A stretch of DNA of 13,255 bases from Phycisphaeraceae bacterium (GTDB lineage Bacteria > Planctomycetota > Phycisphaerae > Phycisphaerales > Phycisphaeraceae): positions 1 through 13,255 of the forward strand of contig JAESSU010000086.1 of the NCBI GenBank assembly GCA_016763955.1. The letters run 5' to 3'. Below, piece by piece: positions 1 through 5,813 of the stretch. The notes below the pieces were generated by a model that worked only from the letters and a program-made list of their open reading frames with translations, did no database searches and had not been told where the DNA came from. Position 1 is the stretch's first letter, and each line of letters starts with the position of its first letter. A program made the translations under genes and the position numbers.

Positions 1-237
1 CACCAGCGAGCCCAAGGCAGGCATCAGCAAAATATGCCAGTCGAACTCAAGTATTCTTAGTTGATCAGGGTGTTCATTATGCCCAAGCAAATGCTCCGAG
101 CCCTTATGAATCCCATATTCCAACAAAGCAGCCGCACATCCACTAAGCACACCTGTAATACAGGCAATAAGCAGGCGACGAATCCATCGACGGGCCTGCT
201 GCGGGACGTGCAACAGTCTGGCACATGTTTCCCACAT
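1..237 (-). CDS. ClC-type chloride channel/transporter, N-terminal part (gene cut by window edge)
   Basis: Reading the minus strand from the ATG at 237 gives 79 uninterrupted codons to the window edge. An in-frame TAA lies three codons upstream, so the start is well bounded. A weak AAGG sits about 12 bases before it. After a short basic cytoplasmic stretch (residues 11-22, rich in Arg) comes a hydrophobic segment ITGVLSGCAAALLEYGIHKG, then a second one ending MPALGSLV. This matches the start of helix B and the following helix in ClC proteins, where a small-residue helix is followed by a Pro-Ala-Leu-Gly motif. ClC proteins are dimeric inner-membrane chloride channels or chloride/proton exchangers. 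The selectivity motifs lie beyond the edge, so channel versus antiporter cannot be told. It lies downstream of dapA on the same strand with a gap of about 116 bases. Confidence 0.65.
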   Translation of the reverse strand, partial: MWETCARLLHVPQQARRWIRRLLIACITGVLSGCAAALLEYGIHKGSEHLLGHNEHPDQLRILEFDWHILLMPALGSLV

Positions 238-353
238 GATTTTGATTTACCTTACTATCGTTTGAGCATTAGTAACGACTGGGCGATCTGTTTTCTACCA
301 CGCTAAGTACGCAAGACACCGAAATGAAAATTTGTTGCGTTTAAACCAGAGGT

Positions 354-1232
354 TTAAATCACACCCTCGTCTTGCAATAATTTTTTAAGCCTCTGGACAT
401 TAGCTTCTTCCATCTCACACATCGGCAAACGCAACACGCCTGTATCCATACCCTTAAACTTCATCGCAGTTTTAACTGGAATCGGGTTGGTCTCAATGAA
501 CATGCCTTGGCACAAATTCAACTGTGCAAGATGCAGCTTACGTGCAGTCACATAATCGCCAGCCAAAATCGCATCCGCCAAGGCTTTGACTCTAGCAGGC
601 AGCAAGTTAGACAATACGCTAATCACACCCTTGCCCCCAATGGACATCAAGGGCAAAGTTAGCATGTCATCGCCTGAGAGAATCGTAAACTTCTCAGGAT
701 CACATAACTTGGCAACCTCCGATGCAATCTCCATTGAACCGGTGGCTTCCTTATCGCCAATGATATTCGGATGCGCGGCCAAACGAGCAATCGTGCTCGG
801 CGTTAACGCAATCCCCGTGCGACCTGGAATGTTGTAAAGTAACACCGGCACACCCACCTCAGCGACCTGCATAAAGTGTCGGTAAAGACCTTCCTGCGTG
901 GGCTTGTTGTAATAAGGATTCACACTCAGAACCGCGGTGACCCCAGCATCTTTGGCATGCCTAGTTAATGCAACCGCTTCGGCAGTGGAGTTTGACCCCG
1001 TCCCTGCAATCACAGGAACCCTGCCCCTGGCCGCTTTGGCGACTTCTTCAATCACCTTGGAATGTTCATTATGATTAAGCGTCGGAGATTCACCGGTCGT
1101 GCCACAAGGCACTAATCCGTCAATTCCCTGCTGAATCTGGAAGTCCACATTATTAATTAATTGCTTCCAATCCACTTCACCGCTAGCAGTGAAGGGAGTG
1201 ATCATGGCCGTAAACGCGCCTTGGAGCTTCAT
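354..1232 (-). CDS. dapA: 4-hydroxy-tetrahydrodipicolinate synthase
   Basis: The 292-residue product is a class I aldolase-family lyase that condenses pyruvate with aspartate semialdehyde, the first committed step of the diaminopimelate/lysine pathway in the cytoplasm. The length equals that of the E. coli enzyme, and the key residues fall at the expected places: the Schiff-base lysine K161 in GDKEATGS, Tyr133 and Arg138 in YNIPGRTG, Tyr107 in NPYYNKP, and the GTTGES motif at 44-49. SGDD at 187-190 and NPIPVK near the C-terminus are also family-typical. The ATG is preceded by AAGGA eight bases upstream. The gene is divergent from cdsA, with about 220 bases between the two starts. A short self-complementary stretch (TTTAAACC-AGA-GGTTTAAA, 340-358) straddles the stop codon. 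Nothing appears broken. Confidence 0.95.
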   Translation of the reverse strand: MKLQGAFTAMITPFTASGEVDWKQLINNVDFQIQQGIDGLVPCGTTGESPTLNHNEHSKVIEEVAKAARGRVPVIAGTGSNSTAEAVALTRHAKDAGVTAVLSVNPYYNKPTQEGLYRHFMQVAEVGVPVLLYNIPGRTGIALTPSTIARLAAHPNIIGDKEATGSMEIASEVAKLCDPEKFTILSGDDMLTLPLMSIGGKGVISVLSNLLPARVKALADAILAGDYVTARKLHLAQLNLCQGMFIETNPIPVKTAMKFKGMDTGVLRLPMCEMEEANVQRLKKLLQDEGVI

Positions 1233-1314
1233 GGTTCCAGTCCTTTATTGAATGCAAACTATCAAAACAGAAGGTTTACTGTATCTGTGAGTCGAGGCCA
1301 TGGCAAGAATGCCG

Positions 1315-1429
1315 GGGAATTTTGAATTTCAAATTTTGAATTCCGAGTTGTTTTCAAGACCTTTTTTTACCCGCTGGCAGGTTGTGATTCAGTTAAATTC
1401 AAAATTCAAAATCCGAAATTCAAAACTCC
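1315..1429. repeat. AT-rich imperfect inverted repeat upstream of cdsA
   Basis: Two arms of about 35 bases, 1315-1349 and 1391-1429, are imperfect reverse complements built from GAATTTTGAATTT-like units; about 40 bases separate them. The longest matching runs are TTTTGAATTTC and ATTTTGAATT. The element lies in the dapA-cdsA divergent intergenic region, immediately before the likely cdsA start. The reading frame of cdsA stays open through it, which makes a falsely long N-terminus possible in automatic annotation. Confidence 0.6.
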
Positions 1430-1455
1430 ACTCACTCCTCTGCTACCATATTGCC

Positions 1456-2409
1456 ATGCTCAGCCACCGCTTAATTTTCGGCCCGATCATGATCGGGATT
1501 CTTTTGTTGACTTTCTTTCTCGACAGCAAACTCGACCAAGTCGATATCACCGGCACAATTCTTCAGGATTTGTTTCAAGGCCGTACCTATCTACCCGCAG
1601 GCTTATTGCTACTAGGCGCCTTCTTTGTGCTGATCATCCTAGGTGCTGGCGAACTGTGTCGAATCTTCGCAGCCAAAGGCATTGTGGCCAGCCGATCCAT
1701 CGTGACCCTCGCAGGCATCACCGGCTGCTTAATGATGTTTGCCATCCCACAAGCAGCCAATGCACAGATGACCATGGGCGTATTCTCCACCCTAATCGCA
1801 TTGCTGTTTATGCTCTCCTTGGTCAAGCACAGCTGGATCACACACAAAACCGAGGGCGCTATTGCAGCGGCTGCGGTGACCATGTTTGCCTTGATTTACA
1901 TGGGGCTTTTGCCCGGATTCCTAGTCGCCATCCGACGCTGGTATTCACCTTGGGTCGTCGCTGCGGTTTTGCTAATCGTTAAAAGCTGTGACATTGGGGC
2001 TTACTTCTCAGGCCGAGCTTTTGGCAAACACAAACTCATCCCATGGCTCTCACCGGGCAAAACATGGGAAGGACTCTTCGGCGGTGTGCTATTCTCAGGC
2101 CTAGTGGCCTTATTGCTTGCCTACCTGTCCAATCATTTCGAGGTCGCGGGCATTTACAAAACTATCGATGGCCTGCGAACCTTCATGCCCAATGACTTTC
2201 ACCTGCCACGCACATTCGTCGCAGGCTTACTCATGGGAGCTGTCGGACAATTCGGCGACCTGACAGCCAGCCTGTTTAAACGAGATGCAGGTATCAAAGA
2301 CTCAGGCAATACCATTCCCGGATTCGGCGGTGTGCTGGATGTGGTGGATTCGCCGGTCATCGTGGCCCCGCTAGCCTACTGGCTACTCTGGTTTGGCACC
2401 GGTCTATAA
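1456..2409 (+). CDS. cdsA: Phosphatidate cytidylyltransferase (CDP-diglyceride synthase)
   Basis: The 317-residue polytopic membrane protein makes CDP-diacylglycerol from CTP and phosphatidate, the branch-point precursor for bacterial phospholipids. Several hydrophobic helices are visible. The family signature sits near the C-terminus (about residues 272-299): SLFKRDAGIKDSG, then PGFGGVLDVVDS. Upstream, DIGAYFSGRAFGKHKL and SPGKTWEG also match the family. The usual HGG and DRxD of the signature read FGG and DVVD here; similar variants are, as far as I recall, seen in planctomycete-like relatives. The frame is open back to an ATG at 1300, but those residues are encoded by an AT-rich inverted repeat and look unlike protein. 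The ATG at 1456, giving MLSHRLIFG, fits the family start, although no Shine-Dalgarno sequence is seen there. Confidence 0.87.
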   Translation: MLSHRLIFGPIMIGILLLTFFLDSKLDQVDITGTILQDLFQGRTYLPAGLLLLGAFFVLIILGAGELCRIFAAKGIVASRSIVTLAGITGCLMMFAIPQAANAQMTMGVFSTLIALLFMLSLVKHSWITHKTEGAIAAAAVTMFALIYMGLLPGFLVAIRRWYSPWVVAAVLLIVKSCDIGAYFSGRAFGKHKLIPWLSPGKTWEGLFGGVLFSGLVALLLAYLSNHFEVAGIYKTIDGLRTFMPNDFHLPRTFVAGLLMGAVGQFGDLTASLFKRDAGIKDSGNTIPGFGGVLDVVDSPVIVAPLAYWLLWFGTGL

Positions 2410-2706
2410 GATGCCTCATTTAACCGAAAACGATCACCTTCAATTATTTTTTTTGGCAAAGTGTCGCACCAACCCCTTATTTTACTCTCTGATCCGTCAT
2501 AAACAGGATTTAAAAAACGTCCTTGAGGTCCTTAAAACTGCCCTTTTTACCTTCACCAAGAGTAAATTCATGGTTTTTTCTCCAAAATCACCCAAACTCA
2601 TCGGTTTTATTTGTGATTCCTCCCTATAATAAGCCGATGTTATAAATTGGCAGCCATCAATGTAGAGGGTTGTTTATTCAATGGATAGACCTCGGAGGTA
2701 CAGGCC
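2410..2706 (+). promoter_or_regulatory. cdsA-infC intergenic region with candidate infC promoter and leader
   Basis: No gene is supported in these 297 bases. A perfect TATAAT lies at 2625-2630, but no good -35 box stands at the usual spacing (best is around 2602-2607), so the promoter call is tentative. It would start transcription near 2637 and leave a leader of about 70 bases before infC. The Shine-Dalgarno GGAGGT is at 2694-2699, inside the self-complementary ACCTCGGAGGT. No clear intrinsic terminator follows cdsA. Confidence 0.4.
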
Positions 2707-2767
2707 ATCGCAAGTAGATCTTTTCGTCCGCGATTTCAGGATTCATCCTCAAAGCGTCTTCGCGTAA
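2681..2767 (+). other. Small ATG-led reading frame overlapping the infC start
   Basis: An ATG at 2681 opens a 28-codon frame ending at TAA 2765-2767. It is out of frame with infC and runs through its Shine-Dalgarno sequence and start region. A GAGGG lies about 11 bases upstream of this ATG. The predicted peptide begins MDRPRRYRPSQ and resembles nothing I recognise. It may be a translated leader that interferes with infC initiation, or simply chance. Confidence 0.2.
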
Positions 2768-3438
2768 ACGACTTTATACGCTCACCATCTGTCTTTCTGG
2801 TCGACGAAGACAACGAAAAAGTCGGTGTAATTACCACCGATGAAGCCAAAGACCGTGCACGAGATGCCGGCTTGGATCTCGTTGAAGTCGCCCCCCAGTC
2901 GCAACCTCCTGTCTGTCGTATCATGGATTACGGCAAATGGAAGTATCAGCAAAGCAAAAAAGAACAGAAAGCCAAAAGCCACACCAAACAAAGTGAACTT
3001 AAGGAAGTTCGTCTGCGCCCAAAAATTGATCCCCATGACTTGAAGATCAAAACCAACAAGGCCACCGAATTCCTCATGGAAGGCAACAAGGTGCAATTCA
3101 CCATGCTCTTCCGTGGACGCGAAATGGCCCATCAAGACTTGGGAATGCGCACCATGCAAGGCATCATCGAGCTGCTGGCCCCCATCAGCAAAATGGAAAC
3201 CCCACCCCGCATGGCAGGTCGTCGCATGACTATGATCATCGCCCCGGATAAGGTCGCCACCGACAAAATCCGCAAAGCTCAAAGCAAAGCCGCAGCATCA
3301 GCAGCAGCGGCCGCAGCATCTGCGACATCCACCCCAGAAGCTGCTGAGGCGGCATCCAAATCCGCACCTGTAACTCAACCTAAACCGGCAGCCACACCCA
3401 AACCCGAAGCCGCCCAAGAAGTACTCAGCAATGAATAA
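2707..3438 (+). CDS. infC: Translation initiation factor IF-3, probable ATC start
   Basis: The 243-residue product binds the 30S subunit, keeps it from joining 50S early, and proofreads the start codon and initiator tRNA. The N-domain covers RVNDFIRSPSVFLVDEDNEK to GLDLVEVAPQSQPPVCRIMDYGKWKY (about residues 20-80). The C-domain follows from KEVRLRPKIDPHDL to GRRMTMIIAP (about 97-180). The last 50 or so residues form an Ala/Pro-rich tail. The frame is open from 2689 and has no in-frame ATG before the conserved N-domain. The only well-placed start is ATC at 2707, seven bases after a perfect GGAGGT (2694-2699). Starting at the TTG at 2872 would delete most of the N-domain. IF3 genes are known for rare AUU/AUC starts that let IF3 repress its own translation. 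The usual partners rpmI and rplT do not follow. Confidence 0.88.
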   Translation: MASRSFRPRFQDSSSKRLRVNDFIRSPSVFLVDEDNEKVGVITTDEAKDRARDAGLDLVEVAPQSQPPVCRIMDYGKWKYQQSKKEQKAKSHTKQSELKEVRLRPKIDPHDLKIKTNKATEFLMEGNKVQFTMLFRGREMAHQDLGMRTMQGIIELLAPISKMETPPRMAGRRMTMIIAPDKVATDKIRKAQSKAAASAAAAAASATSTPEAAEAASKSAPVTQPKPAATPKPEAAQEVLSNE

Positions 3439-3494
3439 CAACGGTTGATGTCTTTGCTTCAACGCGACTGACAAGGTTTCATTTTAAAAATATC

Positions 3495-3530
3495 AAACGT
3501 GCTGTGTCCCATGTCGCAGCACGTTTTCTT
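3495..3530 (+). terminator. Hairpin terminator after infC
   Basis: A 12-bp stem (3495-3506 with 3515-3526, including one G-U pair) encloses an 8-base loop and is followed by a T-rich run (TTTTCTTT). The stem core AAACGTGCTG is nearly the same as in the terminator after the next gene. It lies about 57 bases past the infC stop. Confidence 0.75.
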
Positions 3531-3584
3531 TGTGATAAGATAATTTGCATTCTCAAGAACAACCTACCATTGGAGTCCACCGTT

Positions 3585-4337
3585 ATGATCTTAAAAAAAT
3601 TGATCCAATTACCCTTGCTCCTAATGTGCCTGAATATGGTTGCCTGCCAAAGCCAGCAAACCGCAACACCCCTGTTCCCAACCTATACTTGCCTAAAAAC
3701 CACAGCCCCCATCATCCTTGATGGCAAGCTCGACGAAGCAGACTGGCAAAATGCTCAAATCACCGAACCCAAAACACTCTTTAGCCCCAAAACACCTGTT
3801 GACATTCCATCCACAAAAGTTCGCTTTCTCTGGGACGACGACAATCTCTATGTGGCTTTTGAATGCCAAGACCTTGATGTTTTTTCTTACAGCGACCAGC
3901 ATGACGCACAACTATGGCGTGGCGACGTATCGGAAATATTTCTCAAGCCCAGTCCCGACAAAAACCACTACTACGAATTCGTCATCGCTCCTAACGGCAC
4001 ACTCTACGACGCACAGTATCCAAGCCGTGGAGCAGGCTCCATGCACCGCTTCAAAAAATGGTCTTCAAACGCAAAAATCGTCAGTCAAATCCAAGGCACT
4101 GACAACAACTGGCATGATGATGACCAAGGCTACATCATTGAAATGGCCATCCCAAAAAGTGCCTTCAAAGACAGCGGCTCATTTAAAGCAGGCGACCAAT
4201 GGACCTATGGTGCTTGCCGATATGACTATGGCAAAGACCACGAAAAACAGCTCTTAATCATGACCATGCCCGAAGCGCCCCACAGCGGCTACCACTACTA
4301 TGAAAACTACTTCCCCATTGTTTTCAAAGAGAAATAA
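3585..4337 (+). CDS. Predicted lipoprotein with a CBM9-like carbohydrate-binding domain
   Basis: The 250-residue product starts with a type II signal peptide: a basic MILKK, a hydrophobic core, and a lipobox MVAC with the lipidation cysteine at residue 21. The rest matches the CBM9-like beta-sandwich fold: PIILDGKLDEADWQNA near the start, RFLWDDDNLYVAFECQD in the middle, then SEIFLKP, YYEFVIAPNGTLYD and a late GYIIEMAIPKSAF. Such domains bind sugars or stand alone on surface lipoproteins; no catalytic domain is attached here, so the substrate is unknown. The ATG at 3585 has GGAG nine bases upstream. The frame extends to an upstream ATG at 3504, but that lies inside the infC terminator and would destroy the signal peptide. 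The gene has its own terminator downstream and appears monocistronic. Confidence 0.8.
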   Translation: MILKKLIQLPLLLMCLNMVACQSQQTATPLFPTYTCLKTTAPIILDGKLDEADWQNAQITEPKTLFSPKTPVDIPSTKVRFLWDDDNLYVAFECQDLDVFSYSDQHDAQLWRGDVSEIFLKPSPDKNHYYEFVIAPNGTLYDAQYPSRGAGSMHRFKKWSSNAKIVSQIQGTDNNWHDDDQGYIIEMAIPKSAFKDSGSFKAGDQWTYGACRYDYGKDHEKQLLIMTMPEAPHSGYHYYENYFPIVFKEK

Positions 4338-4386
4338 GAGCACGTAAGCGCCCAGTAGTCCTTAATGCCCTCAACTTAAAAACATG

Positions 4387-4424
4387 AAACGTGCTGCGTC
4401 GAAGGATGCCGCACGTTTTTTTTT
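4387..4424 (+). terminator. Intrinsic terminator after the CBM9-like lipoprotein gene
   Basis: The stem AAACGTGC/GCACGTTT (4387-4394 with 4411-4418) continues past one mismatch into five more pairs closed by a GAAG loop. It runs into nine consecutive T residues (4416-4424). It is a strong rho-independent terminator about 50 bases past the stop codon. Confidence 0.88.
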
Positions 4425-4554
4425 CGCACGACAAAATTATATCCCATGTGACGAGCGAATTAAATGCCACAAAAAACGAACCAATATAAAGACCCTTTGC
4501 ATGCTTATCAAAATAAACTGAAATGAAAGTTCTTGATTTTTGCTCACTTTCGCA

Positions 4555-4582
4555 TTGATCCTCTGGGAAAAAGTGCTATCAT
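4555..4582 (+). promoter_or_regulatory. Candidate promoter of the restriction-modification operon
   Basis: TTGATC (4555-4560) and TATCAT (4577-4582) form a -35/-10 pair with a 16-base spacer. Transcription would begin near 4589, about 25 bases before the GTG start of the methyltransferase. The pair is embedded in the large palindrome that follows. Confidence 0.55.
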
Positions 4583-4607
4583 TTGATATCACTTTTTCCC
4601 AGAGGAT
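4558..4607. promoter_or_regulatory. 50-bp palindrome: likely operator of the restriction-modification operon
   Basis: The arms 4558-4580 and 4585-4607 are reverse complements at 22 of 23 positions, with a 4-base centre ATTT. The core is CCTCTGGGAAAAAGTG. The left arm covers most of the promoter spacer and the -10 box. The right arm carries the Shine-Dalgarno GAGG (4602-4605), eight bases before the GTG. As DNA it could be bound by the ribbon-helix-helix-like domain encoded just downstream. As RNA, in transcripts from further upstream, it would fold and hide the ribosome site. Confidence 0.7.
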
Positions 4608-4613
4608 ATACTT

Positions 4614-5114
4614 GTGTCTAAGTCCCTTTTTCTTCGAGATGTCCCTGAACAAATCACAACATGGATTGACACAGAAAGGGACCGTTGGTTGATGAATCAA
4701 CGAGAATTTGTGATTTCCATTTTGCATAAGGCATATGAAAATCAACTAAAGCCCAATCTGTTTTCTGATTTACCTCATAAAGAACAAGTATCTTCCGAAG
4801 GCAAAATGCCATTTGTTTTCATTGACCTTTTTGCAGGTATTGGCGGTTTGCGTTTAGGGCTTGAAGCTGCTGGTGGCCAGTGTGTTTTTTCTTCCGAATG
4901 GGATAAATTCAGCCAAAAAACTTACGCCGCATGGTATGGCGAAACACCATTTGGCGATATAAACAAAGTCAATATGAGTGAGATTCCAGACCACGACATT
5001 TTATCTGCTGGATTTCCGTGTCAGCCGTTTTCAATTGCTGGGGTGTCAAAAAAGAATAGCCTCGGTAAGGCTCATGGATTTGACGACCCCACCCAAGGAA
5101 CTTTGTTTTTTTAA
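4614..5114 (+). CDS. DNA (cytosine-5) methyltransferase, N-terminal fragment with ribbon-helix-helix-like domain
   Basis: This 166-residue fragment starts at GTG 4614, eight bases after GAGG. Residues 1-45 do not belong to the methyltransferase core. They show a strand-helix-helix pattern, KSLFLRDVP then [14 protein letters not shown] then [16 protein letters not shown], typical of Arc/MetJ-like ribbon-helix-helix DNA-binding domains. After a linker comes the AdoMet-binding motif I ([10 protein letters not shown], 69-78), then motif IV PCQPFS with the catalytic Cys136. It ends at TAA just after GTLFF. On its own it lacks the ENV motif, the target recognition domain and motifs VIII-X, so it should not methylate DNA, but the N-terminal domain could still repress. 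Relatives such as M.EcoRII and M.SsoII also carry regulatory N-terminal extensions, reported as helix-turn-helix rather than ribbon-helix-helix. Confidence 0.7.
   Translation: MSKSLFLRDVPEQITTWIDTERDRWLMNQREFVISILHKAYENQLKPNLFSDLPHKEQVSSEGKMPFVFIDLFAGIGGLRLGLEAAGGQCVFSSEWDKFSQKTYAAWYGETPFGDINKVNMSEIPDHDILSAGFPCQPFSIAGVSKKNSLGKAHGFDDPTQGTLFF
5112..5114 (+). other. In-frame TAA splitting the methyltransferase
   Basis: The codons read ACT TTG TTT TTT TAA GTT GCC AAA. Intact relatives have Glu or Asp after the Phe-Phe. The stop follows a 7-T run (5106-5112), so a miscalled base here is plausible, but only a substitution, not a length error, explains the unbroken frame. Confidence 0.85.
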
Positions 5115-5126
5115 GTTGCCAAAATT

Positions 5127-5813
5127 GTGGAGGTTAAAAAACCTCCAATTCTGCTATTAGAAAATGTTAAAAACCTCAAGTCACACGACAAGAAACAAAC
5201 ATGGCGAGTGATCAAGGAAAAATTAGAAGTTTTGGGTTATGTCGTATTTGATCAGATCATTGATGCTGCAAATTATGTGCCTCAGCATAGGGAGCGGATG
5301 TTCATAGTATGTTTTGATAAGAAAATTTTTGGTGATAATCCACCATTTGAATATCCCGCAGCGATTGAAGGTCCACGGCCAAAGTTTAAAGATATTCTCG
5401 ACCCTCAGCCACCTGAAAAATACACGCTGACCAATCATCTATGGACCTATTTGCAAAATTATGCAGCCAAGCACAAAGCTAAAGGTAACGGTTTTGGTTT
5501 TGGGATGGCAGATTTAAATGGCGTAACCCGTACGTTGAGTGCTCGTTACCATAAAGATGGATCGGAAGTTTTGATTCCGCAGGGCAAAAAAAAGAACCCT
5601 AGAAGGCTTACGCCGCGTGAAGCAGCAAGGTTAATGGGATTTCCAGATCATTTGCCAATTGTCGTTTCCGATACACAAGCTTATAGACAGTTTGGGAATG
5701 CAGTTGTTCCACTTGTGGCTGAAGCTGTTGCGAAACAAATTGTCGAGGTTATGGCATGGAAAATGAAAAACAACGGTAATGGTTGCCTGCTTAAAGGGAA
5801 AGTGGTGGCGTGA
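5127..5813 (+). CDS. DNA (cytosine-5) methyltransferase, C-terminal fragment with Dcm-like target recognition domain
   Basis: This fragment can start at GTG 5127, four codons past the stop, though without a good ribosome site; it gives 228 residues. It holds motif VI (LLLENVKNL), motif VIII (PQHRERMF), motif IX (RRLTPREAARLMGFP) and motif X (YRQFGNAVVP). The target recognition part, KYTLTNHLWTYLQNYAAKHKAKGNGFGFGM followed by TRTLSARYHKDGSEVLI, is close to that of Dcm, M.EcoRII and M.SsoII, which recognise CCWGG or CCNGG. That fits the EcoRII-like endonuclease immediately downstream, whose ATG overlaps this gene's TGA by one base. Fragments of C5 methyltransferases can sometimes reassemble (M.AquI is naturally two subunits), but a split between motifs IV and VI is not one I know to be natural. 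Confidence 0.7.
   Translation: MEVKKPPILLLENVKNLKSHDKKQTWRVIKEKLEVLGYVVFDQIIDAANYVPQHRERMFIVCFDKKIFGDNPPFEYPAAIEGPRPKFKDILDPQPPEKYTLTNHLWTYLQNYAAKHKAKGNGFGFGMADLNGVTRTLSARYHKDGSEVLIPQGKKKNPRRLTPREAARLMGFPDHLPIVVSDTQAYRQFGNAVVPLVAEAVAKQIVEVMAWKMKNNGNGCLLKGKVVA

Larger units (their letters stand above)
4614..5813 (+). pseudogene. Dcm/EcoRII-type DNA (cytosine-5) methyltransferase interrupted by an in-frame stop
   Basis: Read as one frame of 399 sense positions, the gene holds all core motifs of a C5-cytosine methyltransferase in order. Codon 167 (5112-5114) is TAA in place of what is normally an acidic residue in the conserved TLFF-E/D stretch. The frame is the same before and after, so this is a substitution (GAA to TAA is one change), not an indel. 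Removing one T from the 7-T run does not rescue it. The remainder shows no other damage, so the lesion is recent, an assembly error, or tolerated through readthrough or fragment complementation. The parts are described in the two entries that follow. Confidence 0.75.

Noticed and set aside
340..358. Palindrome TTTAAACC-AGA-GGTTTAAA at the dapA stop as a terminator
   Set aside because: Only 8 AT-rich pairs and no T-run follow on the minus strand, so it is too weak to call.
1300..1455. N-terminal extension of cdsA to the ATG at 1300
   Set aside because: The extra residues are encoded by an AT-rich inverted repeat; the family start aligns with 1456.
2393..2629. 78-codon plus-strand frame overlapping the end of cdsA
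   Set aside because: No ribosome site, no recognisable motif, and it overlaps the likely infC promoter.
2782..3282. Long minus-strand frame opposite infC
   Set aside because: It is the antisense shadow of a well-conserved coding frame, and the Phe/Gly-rich product has no motif.
3504..3584. Longer start for the lipoprotein at 3504
   Set aside because: It lies in the infC terminator hairpin and would bury the lipobox signal peptide.
4978..5160. Alternative-frame continuation of the methyltransferase past the T-run (one-base slip)
   Set aside because: The shifted frame gives a non-conserved sequence and stops at 5160; the true C-terminal half is in the original frame, so slippage does not rescue the gene.
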